NCBI GenBank assembly: GCA_937863225.1
Contig: CALMEI010000039.1
Location: forward strand, 1-64,000
From: an uncultured Polaromonas sp.
GTDB lineage: Bacteria > Pseudomonadota > Gammaproteobacteria > Burkholderiales > Burkholderiaceae_C
Direction: 5' to 3'
Length of the DNA stretch: 64,000 nucleotides
Part shown: in pieces, positions 30,872-38,762 of the stretch
Layout: the number at the start of each line of letters is the position of its first letter
Numbering within the stretch: position 1 is the first letter of the stretch
The notes under the pieces: generated by a model
What the model was told of the DNA's origin: nothing
Database searches by the model: none
What the model saw: the letters and a program-made list of their open reading frames with translations, nothing else
Program-made: the position numbers and the translations under genes

Positions 30872-32191
30872 TTACTTGATGAACTGCAAAATCCACAGCG
30901 AAACGCTGGGGAAAAACAGCAAGAGCAAGGTGCGCAAGGTGTCGCTGATGAGGAAAGGCAACACACCTTTGTAACTTTCAGAGATGGGTACGTCTTTGGC
31001 AAGACTGTTGACCACATAAACATTCAAACCGACCGGTGGTGCCAACAGACCAAAGCCTACAGTCATCAACACCATGATGCCAAACCAAATGGCGGTGAGT
31101 TCTTTGCTCATGCCAAAGTCCAAGCCCATGATCATGGGGAAGAAAATCGGAATGGTCAGCAAAATCATGGACAACTCGTCCATCACAGCGCCCAAGACCA
31201 CGTAGAACAACAAAATGGCACTCACCACCATCAAGGGTGATAAGCCCCAACCGTTGACCACGCTTGCCAATTGGGCGGGAACTTGCGTCAGCGACAAGGC
31301 TGAATTCATCAAATCAGCCCCCAAGAAAATCATGAAAATCATGGCTGAACTTTCAGCCGTGGCATAAAAGCAGTGCTTGAATTTTTGCGCCGTCATTTCG
31401 CGCTTGAGCATGGCCGCAACAAATGTCGCCGCTGCACCCACTGCAGCGCCTTCCGTGGGGGTGAAAAAACCACCATAAATACCACCAAACACAATGAAAA
31501 AAACCAATGTGATGGGAATGATTGCCAGCACAGCTGCCATGCTCAACTTCGGCGCATCGTCTTCTACCAATGGTGCTTGTCCCGGCACAACGCGCACATA
31601 GATGGCAATGGCCACCATATAGCCCAACATGGCGATGAGGCCTGGAACCATGGCAGCAGCGAATAATTTGGCAATGTTTTGTTCCGCCAATATCGCATAA
31701 ATCACCAAAGGCACAGAGGGTGGAATCAAAATGCCCAAAGTACCGCCCGCTGCCAATGTGCCCGTAGCCAAGCGACCCGAATAGCCATGTCGCTTCATCT
31801 CAGGTAATGCCACCGACGTGATGGTGGCGGCAGTCGCCACCGATGAGCCACAAATTGATCCAAATGCAGCCGAGGCCAACACCGCTGCCATCGCCAAACC
31901 GCCGCGAAAACGCCCCATCACGATACTGGCAATGTTGAACAAGGCTTTGGAGATGCCGCCTTGCGTAGCGAAATTGCCCATCAAAATAAACAGAGGAATC
32001 ACAGACAAGTCGTAGCTGGCAAAACGCGCAAAAGCTTGTGTGTTTAAAAAATTGGACAGCGGCAACCAACCCGCTTGCATCACATAGCCCACCACACCGG
32101 CCACAAACATGGCTGCTGCAATGGGGACACGCACCGCCATCAATACCAGCATGATGGCAAAAATAATCAGAGCAAGCATCAAAGGGGTCAT
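30872..32191 (-). CDS. TRAP transporter large permease, DctM family
   Basis: The ion-coupled 12-helix channel subunit. I place the start at the ATG that shares an ATGA junction with the dctQ stop (near 32191), giving MTPLMLALIIFAIMLVLMAVRVPIA; the longer frame to 32335 is a shadow of dctQ. The 439 residues contain FGSICGSSVATAATITSVALPEM and GTLAAGGTLGILIPPSVPLVIYAI, the DctM hallmark regions, and GGIYGGFFTPTEGAAVGA. Uptake of organic acids driven by sodium or proton gradients is known for the family. Confidence 0.92.
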   Translation of the reverse strand: MTPLMLALIIFAIMLVLMAVRVPIAAAMFVAGVVGYVMQAGWLPLSNFLNTQAFARFASYDLSVIPLFILMGNFATQGGISKALFNIASIVMGRFRGGLAMAAVLASAAFGSICGSSVATAATITSVALPEMKRHGYSGRLATGTLAAGGTLGILIPPSVPLVIYAILAEQNIAKLFAAAMVPGLIAMLGYMVAIAIYVRVVPGQAPLVEDDAPKLSMAAVLAIIPITLVFFIVFGGIYGGFFTPTEGAAVGAAATFVAAMLKREMTAQKFKHCFYATAESSAMIFMIFLGADLMNSALSLTQVPAQLASVVNGWGLSPLMVVSAILLFYVVLGAVMDELSMILLTIPIFFPMIMGLDFGMSKELTAIWFGIMVLMTVGFGLLAPPVGLNVYVVNSLAKDVPISESYKGVLPFLISDTLRTLLLLFFPSVSLWILQFIK

Positions 32192-32724
32192 GAGCATGCT
32201 CCCGTGTCGGTGACGCCAGCGCCAATTTCGTGGGCGTGGTCTTCGGGTGTGTGTGTCACACCCAAAACAGCTTGCATCAATGCAATAAGCGCTGTTAACA
32301 CCAGTGGCGGTACCATGGCGCTGTAGGCAATCCATTCAGGAAAACCCAACATCATGGTGCCCGAATTGGTGTTAAAGGCATTCAAGCCACCCAGCACCGT
32401 GCGCCATGCCATCAACGCCATCATGATGCAAACAACCAAAGCGCCAAATCGATCCAACTGGTCTTGCATTTTGCTACTGGCGTTGGTGGTGAAAAAATCA
32501 ACAATGATGTTGCCACGCTTGACTTGGCACCACGGCAAAAAAAGGGCAATGGCCGCGCCAGCTGCCACACCGGTGAGCTCAAAATCACCGGCAATGGTCC
32601 ATCCCGTGGTGTTGCGACCCGCCAAGCTGACGCAGGTCATCAGGGTGATCACGGTGAGCAAAATGCCCGCCAAAATGGCACACAATTTGGCTAAACCAGT
32701 GAGTGTGTTGTTGAATGGATGCAT
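32188..32724 (-). CDS. TRAP transporter small permease, DctQ family
   Basis: The four-helix membrane subunit that pairs with DctM. The 178 residues begin near a first helix (LCAILAGILLTVITLMTCV) and contain FELTGVAAGAAIALFLPWCQVKRGNIIVDFF, the conserved DctQ region, close to residues 46-75. Its stop overlaps the dctM start. A palindromic repeat at 32754-32820 fills the spacer between it and the upstream hydrolase gene, leaving open whether the transporter shares the catabolic promoter. Confidence 0.9.
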   Translation of the reverse strand: MHPFNNTLTGLAKLCAILAGILLTVITLMTCVSLAGRNTTGWTIAGDFELTGVAAGAAIALFLPWCQVKRGNIIVDFFTTNASSKMQDQLDRFGALVVCIMMALMAWRTVLGGLNAFNTNSGTMMLGFPEWIAYSAMVPPLVLTALIALMQAVLGVTHTPEDHAHEIGAGVTDTGACS

Positions 32725-32753
32725 GCAAGTCCTTGTTAATGAATTACCTAAAA

Positions 32754-32820
32754 TGCTATAAATTTAATAGCAATCTAGGCAATAAATACGCCGGCTACAG
32801 CCTAATTTATTATAAATTTA
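32754..32820 (+). repeat. Palindromic repeat element, intergenic copy (hydrolase-dctQ)
   Basis: The cleanest full copy: TGCTAT...ATAGCA, then TAGGCAATAAATACGCC, GGCTACAGCCTA and an AT-rich arm. Its right edge supplies the TAA stop codon (32818-32820, minus strand) of the hydrolase gene. It is transcribed if the catabolic and TRAP genes form one unit. Confidence 0.92.
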
Positions 32821-33519
32821 AGCAACAACTTGAACCGCAATATCAGTCAGACCATCCACATGCCCATGCATGGTATCGCCCACTGCCACGGCTGCTACAC
32901 CAGCAGGTGTGCCAGTGTAAATCAAATCGCCCGCTTGCAACTCCCATGCATTCGAAATGTGTGCAATGATTTCAGACACGTTCCAAATCAGTTTAGAAAT
33001 GGTGCTGCGTTGGCGGTCTTTGCCTGCAACTTGCACGTAAATTTCAGCATTGTCCAAGTCACCGACCTGTGCAGCAGGTGTGATGGGGCCAATGGGGGAG
33101 GCGTGGTCAAACGATTTGCCGATGCACCAAGGACGCCCTAATTTTTTTTGCTCGGTTTGCAAATCACGACGCGTCATGTCCAAGCCCACGGCATAGCCAT
33201 AGATGTGGTTTTTGGCATCGGCAACGGAGATGTTCTTGCCACCTTTGCCAATGCACACCACCAGTTCGATTTCATGTTGGAAGTCTTTGGTGAGAGGTGG
33301 GTACGGTACTGTGGCCGTCACGCCAGCATTGACAACGACAACCGTATTGGCAGGCTTGATGAAGAAGAAAGGTGGTTCGCGACCTGTGAATCCCATCTCT
33401 TGTGCGTGCTCAACATAATTGCGTCCGACGCAATAAATGCGTTGAACTGGAAAGCGAGCATCGGTGCCTAAAACTGGAACAGATACTTGAGGCGCTGCAG
33501 GAATTACATAGTTTGTCAT
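32818..33519 (-). CDS. Fumarylacetoacetate hydrolase-family protein, probable fumarylpyruvate hydrolase
   Basis: Expected to split fumarylpyruvate into fumarate and pyruvate, the last step of the gentisate pathway. I use Met at 33519 (MTNYVIPAAPQV); the longer frame to 33552 lies upstream of any recognisable start signal. The 233 residues fit bacterial fumarylpyruvate hydrolases. RIYCVGRNYVEHAQEMG and EPPFFFIKPANTV precede the metal site KDFQHEIELVVCIGKGG, followed by GYAVGLDMTRRDLQ and DLIYTGTPAGVAAV. Neighbours supply the earlier pathway steps. Fumarylacetoacetase-like or other FAH activities are alternatives. Confidence 0.88.
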   Translation of the reverse strand: MTNYVIPAAPQVSVPVLGTDARFPVQRIYCVGRNYVEHAQEMGFTGREPPFFFIKPANTVVVVNAGVTATVPYPPLTKDFQHEIELVVCIGKGGKNISVADAKNHIYGYAVGLDMTRRDLQTEQKKLGRPWCIGKSFDHASPIGPITPAAQVGDLDNAEIYVQVAGKDRQRSTISKLIWNVSEIIAHISNAWELQAGDLIYTGTPAGVAAVAVGDTMHGHVDGLTDIAVQVVA

Positions 33520-33570
33520 GGTGATAGATTCTCTCAGTTTAAAACGATACAAGTGGTGGCGAATTGGATA

Positions 33571-34770
33571 TTACCCTAAACAATTCCCCACGTTCCATCC
33601 GTACAGCCATTCCATCGCGTCATAAAAACGCTCAGGCGTGCGCCCTTTCCAAAGCGAATTGCGCACCAAGCGCTCAACCCCTTTGGCATGGTAAATGCGT
33701 CCCATCTCGCGGCTGGACAGGACAATGCGTGCCGTGCGTGTGATGCGGGCATGTTGGTATTGGTCAAACGCTTTGGCAAAATCATTTTGATTGACACGCA
33801 AAGCTTCACCCAAGGTCACTGCATCTTCTATCGCCATGCAAGCACCTTGTGCCATGTATTGTGTGGTCGGGTGAGCGGCATCGCCCAGTAAGGTGACACG
33901 CCCGAATGACCATTGGCCAATGGGTTCACGGTCCGCTGTTGCCCAGCGTTTCCATTGTTTGGGCAAATCAATCAATTGCCGCGCTTTGGGGCAGATGCCT
34001 TGGAAATAACTTTGCACTTCTTCACGACTACCCTCGGTCACGCCCCAATCTTCTTGGTTACGGCTATGGAAGGTGACGACCACGTTGTACTGTTCACCAC
34101 CCCGCAAAGGGTAGTGCACCAAATGGCAGTTAGGCCCCACCCAAATGCTGGCGGCGTTCCATTGCAAATCTTTGGGGAAATCTTTTTTGTCGATCACTGA
34201 ACGGTACACCACATGGCCGGTCACCCGTGGCGGGTCATTCACATACTTGGCACGCACAACGGAGCGCACGCCATCCGCACCAATCAAAGCCACACCGCGG
34301 TGTGCATTGCCATGTTGGTCATAGATGGTCACGCCTGCATCGTCTTGTTCCACGCGTTCGATACGGGTCGATGTGACAAACTCGACCTGACCTGTTTCTT
34401 GCGCACCTTCTAACAAGGACAAATGCACATCCACACGGTGAATCACCGCATACGGGTTGCCAAAGCGCTGGCGAAAGGCTTCGCCGGTTGGTATGCGCCC
34501 CACCAGCGTTTCGTCCAGCGCATCATGCATCACCATTTCATCGGTATACACCGCGCGTGCACGTGCTTTTTCACCCACACCCAAAGCATCAAAGGCGTGA
34601 AAAGCATTGGGACCGAGCTGTATCCCTGCACCAATTTCGCCAATCTCTGGGGCTTGTTCAAATACTTTGACGCTGAAACCTTGTCGCACCAATGCCAATG
34701 CGGCTGCCAATCCGCCAATGCCGCCACCAGCGATGAGTACGGACTGGTTGTTATTGGTAGCTGTTGTCAT
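33571..34770 (-). CDS. FAD-dependent 3-hydroxybenzoate 6-hydroxylase
   Basis: A class A flavoprotein monooxygenase that converts 3-hydroxybenzoate to gentisate with NADH and oxygen. The 399 residues show the dinucleotide fold GGGIGGLAAALAL (15-27), the DG motif ALIGADGVRSVVRAKY and the FAD motif VTLLGDAAHPTTQYMAQGA. The sequence PEIGEIGAGIQLGPNAFHAF and the ending WLYGWNVGNCL closely match 3-hydroxybenzoate 6-hydroxylases I remember from Klebsiella, Polaromonas and Rhodococcus. The start ATG overlaps the gentisate dioxygenase stop. A salicylate 5-hydroxylase role is unlikely because those are multicomponent oxygenases. Confidence 0.9.
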   Translation of the reverse strand: MTTATNNNQSVLIAGGGIGGLAAALALVRQGFSVKVFEQAPEIGEIGAGIQLGPNAFHAFDALGVGEKARARAVYTDEMVMHDALDETLVGRIPTGEAFRQRFGNPYAVIHRVDVHLSLLEGAQETGQVEFVTSTRIERVEQDDAGVTIYDQHGNAHRGVALIGADGVRSVVRAKYVNDPPRVTGHVVYRSVIDKKDFPKDLQWNAASIWVGPNCHLVHYPLRGGEQYNVVVTFHSRNQEDWGVTEGSREEVQSYFQGICPKARQLIDLPKQWKRWATADREPIGQWSFGRVTLLGDAAHPTTQYMAQGACMAIEDAVTLGEALRVNQNDFAKAFDQYQHARITRTARIVLSSREMGRIYHAKGVERLVRNSLWKGRTPERFYDAMEWLYGWNVGNCLG

Positions 34771-35804
34771 GTGCGCACCTCATAAACGCCGAGTTTCTTT
34801 TGCAAAGGGGCATCGTCTGCGATGAAGATGAACGATGCTTGGTTGGCCTGTGTGTTACGTAAAATGATGGGTGTGTAGCCTGGAATGCAACAGGTATCGG
34901 CCACTGCCAAAGTGAATGTTGCTGTGTCACAGCTGACTTGCATGCCCCCTTCAATGGCATGGAAAACCATGGCGGTCGAGCGTGCGGGCAGTTTCAAGGT
35001 TTCGCCGGCACGCAGCATCAATGCTGAAAAGCCCAGTATTTTTTGGCAATCTGCACCGGTCTCTGGGTTCACGTAAGCCACTTGTACGGCGTCGATATCG
35101 GGCTGTGCTTTGGCCAATGCCTCTAATGCGGCACGCACAGCCACCCATGGGTAGCGCAACATGGGAAATGCTTTGCCACTGCGATTGAACATGGGTGATG
35201 GCGTGACGCCGCCCTGCTGGTAGGCACGTTCGGCTTCTGTCGATGTCAAGTTTTGGCGCTTGCCTTCTTGCACGTACGAGGTTTCCATGTAGTAGATCAT
35301 GGGTAAATCCAGCACATCCAGCCATACCACGGGTTTGTCACCATCGTGACCGTGCTCATGCCACAGGCCTGTGGGAGTCAAAATCAAATCACCCCGTTGC
35401 ATGGGGCATTTTTCGCCATCTACGGTGGTGTAGGCACCTTCGCCCTCGACCACCATGCGCACGGCATTGGGGGTGTGGCGGTGCGCTGGTGCCCATTCGC
35501 CTGGCATCAGCAACTGCATGCCCAAATAAATGGTGGAACTGGCTTGCATTTTTTCCAACCCGTGGCCTGGGTTGGCCAACACCAGCACGCGGCGTTCGGC
35601 TTTTTCCATGGGGGTGAGTTCGCCCGCTTGCAACAGCAAAGGGCGCAAGCCTTGGTAGGGCCAGCAGGTCGCTTGGGTGCGCAATGCGGGTTTGTTGGGG
35701 GGCAGTACTGCACGCAAACTGGGCCACAGCGGAACCAAGTTTTGCGCCGTTAAATCTCGTCGATAGGTCTCGGGTAAATCTTCTAAACGTCCAAGTTCTT
35801 GCAT
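34767..35804 (-). CDS. gtdA: Gentisate 1,2-dioxygenase
   Basis: Opens the gentisate ring to maleylpyruvate with Fe(II). The start at 35804 (MQELGRLEDLPETYRRDL) has AGGAG eight bases upstream; the frame to 35834 lacks such a signal. The 345 residues form a bicupin. Cupin 1 carries PGEWAPAHRHTPNAVRMVVEG, with the two iron histidines, and LTPTGLWHEHGHDG, with the third; cupin 2 is degenerate, as in the family. It is the first gene of the minus-strand catabolic unit and faces the LysR gene across 164 bp. Confidence 0.93.
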   Translation of the reverse strand: MQELGRLEDLPETYRRDLTAQNLVPLWPSLRAVLPPNKPALRTQATCWPYQGLRPLLLQAGELTPMEKAERRVLVLANPGHGLEKMQASSTIYLGMQLLMPGEWAPAHRHTPNAVRMVVEGEGAYTTVDGEKCPMQRGDLILTPTGLWHEHGHDGDKPVVWLDVLDLPMIYYMETSYVQEGKRQNLTSTEAERAYQQGGVTPSPMFNRSGKAFPMLRYPWVAVRAALEALAKAQPDIDAVQVAYVNPETGADCQKILGFSALMLRAGETLKLPARSTAMVFHAIEGGMQVSCDTATFTLAVADTCCIPGYTPIILRNTQANQASFIFIADDAPLQKKLGVYEVRT

Positions 35805-35891
35805 GGGTGTCTCCTGTTGCGAAAGTGTGAGCACAATGCTGACTGGGGCGAATCTTAGAAATGATTGACTATTCGGTAAATACTGTCATTT

Positions 35892-35918
35892 GAATAATAA
35901 TTATTCGATAATCGAATA
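35892..35918. promoter_or_regulatory. Candidate LysR operator between the gentisate operon and its regulator
   Basis: Two overlapping perfect palindromes: GAATAAT-A-ATTATTC (35892-35906) and TATTCGAT-A-ATCGAATA (35902-35918). The GAAT/ATTC half-sites start at 35892, 35903 and 35914, i.e. every 11 bp, about one helical turn. A further ATTCGG half-site lies near 35870. This T-N11-A style symmetry in a divergent spacer is what LysR regulators usually bind. Confidence 0.65.
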
Positions 35919-35968
35919 CTTGTATACTTTGTCGATACTTTATTCATAATTTCCTACTCAAGCGACCC

Positions 35969-36886
35969 ATGAAATCCATAGACACCCGATTGCTGCAAGT
36001 GTTTGACGAAATTCATAAAACCAAGAGCGTGAGCAGCGCCGCACAGGCTTTGGGTTTGCCACAGCCCGCCGTCAGCATTGCGCTGTCCAAGTTGCGCCAG
36101 CATTTTGGCAACCCTTTGTTTGTGCGCACCACAAGTGGCATGGTGCCAACGCCTCTGGGTACCGAGCTCATCGTGCCCGTGCGCACGGCCTTGAACGCGA
36201 TCAGCACTGTGATTGACTTCAGCACCGATTTTGAACCCGCCACCGCCCAGCGCGTGTTCAAACTTGCCATGACCGACATCAGCCAGTTGATTCTCCTGCC
36301 CAAGCTGTGGGAAAGACTGCGTTTAACTGCGCCTGGGCTGGGCATTGATGTGTTCCCCTTGTCCAGCGAGACGCCCCAGATGCTGGAAAGTGGAGCTGTT
36401 GATTTGGCGCTGGGTTATGTGCCTGAACTAGAGGCGGGCTTTTACCAACAGCGTTTGTTCAAGCAGCATTTTGTCTGCATGGTCAGCAAAAATCACCCCC
36501 GCATACAAGGCAAACTCACGCTGAAACAGTATTTGCAAGAAGACCATGCTGCCATCGTTTCATCGGGCGCAGCACCCAAAATCATTGATGAAACGCTCCA
36601 TGCGATGGGAAAAGAACGCCGCATTGCCTTGCGCATTCCCCATTTTTTGGGCGCGTCGTTTGTGGTGGAACTGACCGATTTGCTCATCACCATCCCACAG
36701 CGTTTGGCCGAGGTGTTGCAAGGTCGCGGGGCCTATGTCATCTACCCAGCGCCTTTTGCCATACCAACGTATGAGGTGAAGCAACATTGGCATGAACGTT
36801 ACCACCACGACGCGGCATCGCGCTGGTTGCGGGGAGTGATTGCAGATTTGCTGACGGATACTGAAACAAGAGGGTTAAAGGGTTAA
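35969..36886 (+). CDS. LysR-type regulator, NagR/DntR/MhbR-like
   Basis: A 305-residue transcription factor. The winged HTH is at residues 1-62 (TRLLQVFDEIHKTKSVSSAAQALGLPQPAVSIALSKLR region), followed by an effector domain beginning FKLAMTDISQLILLPKLW, the pattern seen in NagR/NahR/DntR proteins that respond to salicylate-like aromatics. It is divergent from the gentisate operon, so control of that operon by an aromatic effector is the natural inference. The last residues RGLKG and the stop codon are encoded by the first units of an 8-bp tandem array, so the original C-terminus may have been altered. Confidence 0.88.
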   Translation: MKSIDTRLLQVFDEIHKTKSVSSAAQALGLPQPAVSIALSKLRQHFGNPLFVRTTSGMVPTPLGTELIVPVRTALNAISTVIDFSTDFEPATAQRVFKLAMTDISQLILLPKLWERLRLTAPGLGIDVFPLSSETPQMLESGAVDLALGYVPELEAGFYQQRLFKQHFVCMVSKNHPRIQGKLTLKQYLQEDHAAIVSSGAAPKIIDETLHAMGKERRIALRIPHFLGASFVVELTDLLITIPQRLAEVLQGRGAYVIYPAPFAIPTYEVKQHWHERYHHDAASRWLRGVIADLLTDTETRGLKG

Positions 36887-36935
36887 AGGGTTAAAGGGTT
36901 AAAGGGTTAAAGGGTTAAAGGGTTAAAGGGTTGAG
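36872..36935. repeat. Tandem octanucleotide array, GGGTTAAA x 7 plus a degenerate unit
   Basis: Seven perfect GGGTTAAA units run from 36872 to 36927, then GGGTTGAG. The stop TAA of the LysR gene (36884-36886) lies in unit two, and unit one encodes its last residues. With 8-bp units, the TAA in successive units falls in different frames. Confidence 0.95.
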
Positions 36936-37065
36936 GATTAAGGATTAAACGTGTTGGGTTACAGTTGAATCAACATTCGCACGGCTGTAAGATATTTGAA
37001 GCAATGTCGACTGATGTTGATTAACAACCACTCCTTCGTCGAAGTTACAACAGAAAGGCCTCATC

Positions 37066-37563
37066 ATGAAAAGACGTCAATTGCTGCAAAATTTTCCGCT
37101 CGCACTCTCAGCGTTGGGCTTTTTTCGCATGGCGCAAGCGCAAAGCCCAGTCCAGCTCATCAAAGACAAAGCAGAGTGGAAAAAACTGTTGTCACCCAAC
37201 GCTTATTTGGTCTTGTTTGAACATGGCACAGAACGCGCTGGCACCAGTGCGCTGAATGCAGAAAAGCGTCCCGGTACATTTGTCTGCGCGGCTTGCAATT
37301 TGCCCCTGTTTGACGCGGCACACAAATATGAAAGTGGCACCGGTTGGCCCAGTTTTTTTCAACCTTTGCCAAACGCATTGGGCACATCCACCGATTACAA
37401 ATTGTTTTACCCACGCACCGAGTACCACTGTGTGCGCTGTGGCGGCCATCAAGGTCATATTTTCAATGATGGCCCTAAGCCAACGGGTAAACGCTATTGC
37501 AACAACGGCGTGGCCTTGGCGTTTGTCCCGCAAGGACAAGCCTTGCCTGCGCTCAGAACTTAA
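37066..37563 (+). CDS. msrB: Exported peptide-methionine (R)-S-oxide reductase MsrB
   Basis: Reduces the R epimer of methionine sulfoxide. The 165 residues begin with an export signal (MKRRQLLQNFPLALSALGFFRMAQAQ), cleaved near residue 26. The MsrB domain has two zinc pairs, CAAC and CVRC, and the catalytic cysteine in RYCNNGVAL. AAAGG lies ten bases before the ATG. A signal peptide on a single-domain MsrB places it in the periplasm, next to a likewise exported MsrA, so the pair probably repairs oxidised envelope proteins. Confidence 0.93.
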   Translation: MKRRQLLQNFPLALSALGFFRMAQAQSPVQLIKDKAEWKKLLSPNAYLVLFEHGTERAGTSALNAEKRPGTFVCAACNLPLFDAAHKYESGTGWPSFFQPLPNALGTSTDYKLFYPRTEYHCVRCGGHQGHIFNDGPKPTGKRYCNNGVALAFVPQGQALPALRT

Positions 37564-37616
37564 TTGTGTGATTGCTTTAAAAAGATTTTTTAAAAGAATT
37601 GATTAAAAGGATTTAT

Positions 37617-38255
37617 ATGTCGTTGCTATTTTTCAAACGCATGGCCAACGTACTGGCTGCAAGCGCGGTGTATGGGTTGGCGGCGTTGGCATTGTCGCCA
37701 GCCTGGTCACAAACCAATGCACAAACCTCAACAGCCAACAAAGCCAGCGCCATCTTTGCTGGCGGGTGCTTTTGGTGCATCGAGAAAGATTTTGAAAAAC
37801 TGCAAGGTGTGATTGAAGTGGAATCGGGTTACACCGCAGGCAAAACAGCTAAACCCACTTACGAGCAAGTGAGCAGCGGGCGAACTGGTCACACCGAAGC
37901 CGTTCGCGTTTATTACGACCCGTCCAAAGTGAGCTACGCGCAGTTGGTGGAGTATTTTTGGCGGCACATTGACCCTACCGTCAAAGATCAGCAGTTTTGC
38001 GATGTGGGCAACCAATACCGCAGTGGCATCTATTGGCAAAACCCAGAAGAGAGAAAAGCGGTTGAAACCAGCTTAGAGCAACTGAAAAAGAGTGGCCGAT
38101 TCCAGCAAATCCACACCGAAATTGCCCCCGCCAGCACGTTTTGGTTGGCCGAAGACTACCACCAAGACTACTACAAGAAAAACCCTGTGCGCTACAACTA
38201 CTACCGCAAAAGCTGTGGCCGCGATGCGCGTGTCGAGCAGTTGTGGGGTAAATAA
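37617..38255 (+). CDS. msrA: Exported peptide-methionine (S)-S-oxide reductase MsrA
   Basis: Reduces the S epimer of methionine sulfoxide. ATG 37617 is preferred, with AAAAGGA about eight bases upstream, over the TTG at 37599. The N-terminal segment NVLAASAVYGLAALALSPAWSQ is a signal peptide. The catalytic motif GGCFWCIEKDFEKLQGV lies near residues 48-65, then EVESGYTAGK, GHTEAVRVYYDP and FCDVGNQYRSGIYW are canonical. Total 212 residues. It follows msrB by 53 bp and is probably co-transcribed with it. A palindromic repeat starts 25 bp after the stop. Confidence 0.94.
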   Translation: MSLLFFKRMANVLAASAVYGLAALALSPAWSQTNAQTSTANKASAIFAGGCFWCIEKDFEKLQGVIEVESGYTAGKTAKPTYEQVSSGRTGHTEAVRVYYDPSKVSYAQLVEYFWRHIDPTVKDQQFCDVGNQYRSGIYWQNPEERKAVETSLEQLKKSGRFQQIHTEIAPASTFWLAEDYHQDYYKKNPVRYNYYRKSCGRDARVEQLWGK

Positions 38256-38280
38256 CAGGTGGCGAGTGATGCGTCCTGAG

Positions 38281-38345
38281 TGCTATAAATAACATAGCAC
38301 TATAGGCAATCAGTACGCCGGCTAGAGGCCAATTTGATGCATAAA
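38281..38345 (+). repeat. Palindromic repeat element, intergenic copy (after msrA)
   Basis: TGCTAT...ATAGCA, CTATAGGCAATCAGTACGCC, GGCTAGAGGCC and an AATTT arm. It lies between the convergent msrA and the ABM-domain gene, where its hairpins could double as a weak transcription barrier, although no T run follows. Confidence 0.9.
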
Positions 38346-38360
38346 ATAATTTAGAGCAGC

Positions 38361-38663
38361 TTAGGCTGATTTGGTCAGCAACTCGTAGTGTTCAACATTC
38401 GGTGCGCCTGCAAAAAAGGGGCCCACAATGGCGCGCCACTCGGCGAAAGCAGGAGATTGTCTGAAACCAATGGTGTGGTCTTCCAAAGTGTCCCAAAATA
38501 TTTGCAACAGGTAGCGGTCGGGGCTTTCGATGCCTTTGTTCACTTTGTAACCCTGAAAGCCTTTGGCTTTGGCAATCACGGTAGCAAGACCGCGTTCAAT
38601 GGCTTCGTCAAAGGCAGCTTGTTGACCAGGGTGAATGCGGATGTCGGCGAGTTCTAAAATCAT
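38361..38663 (-). CDS. Antibiotic biosynthesis monooxygenase (ABM) domain protein
   Basis: A 100-residue dimeric alpha-beta barrel protein of the ABM/YgiN group. MILELADIRIHPGQQAAFDEAI and the tryptophan and histidine region QIFWDTLEDHTIGFRQSPAFAEW are typical. Family members include quinol monooxygenases and heme-degrading enzymes, but many have no known activity, so no function is assigned. It is monocistronic, convergent with msrA and divergent from the isomerase gene. Confidence 0.8.
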   Translation of the reverse strand: MILELADIRIHPGQQAAFDEAIERGLATVIAKAKGFQGYKVNKGIESPDRYLLQIFWDTLEDHTIGFRQSPAFAEWRAIVGPFFAGAPNVEHYELLTKSA

Positions 38664-38762
38664 GGTGTGTTCGGTTTTATTGATACGGGTAGGCTATTAT
38701 CCCTAATCTCACAACACCATTGCACACCATTGTTTTTAGACTGTGATTCAACTATTTTCGCC

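Noticed and set aside
32192-32335. N-terminal extension of the large TRAP permease.
   Set aside because: It is rich in Cys, Arg and His, lacks DctM similarity and overlaps dctQ; the ATGA start is far better.
36872-36935. Tandem units could be read as a CRISPR array or telomere-like repeat.
   Set aside because: Units are 8 bp without spacers, and no cas genes or replicon ends are present.
36930-37060. Small dyads GTTGAATCAAC and TGTTGATTAACA in front of msrB as a regulator site.
   Set aside because: They are short, AT-rich and not similar enough to each other or to a known operator to support a call.
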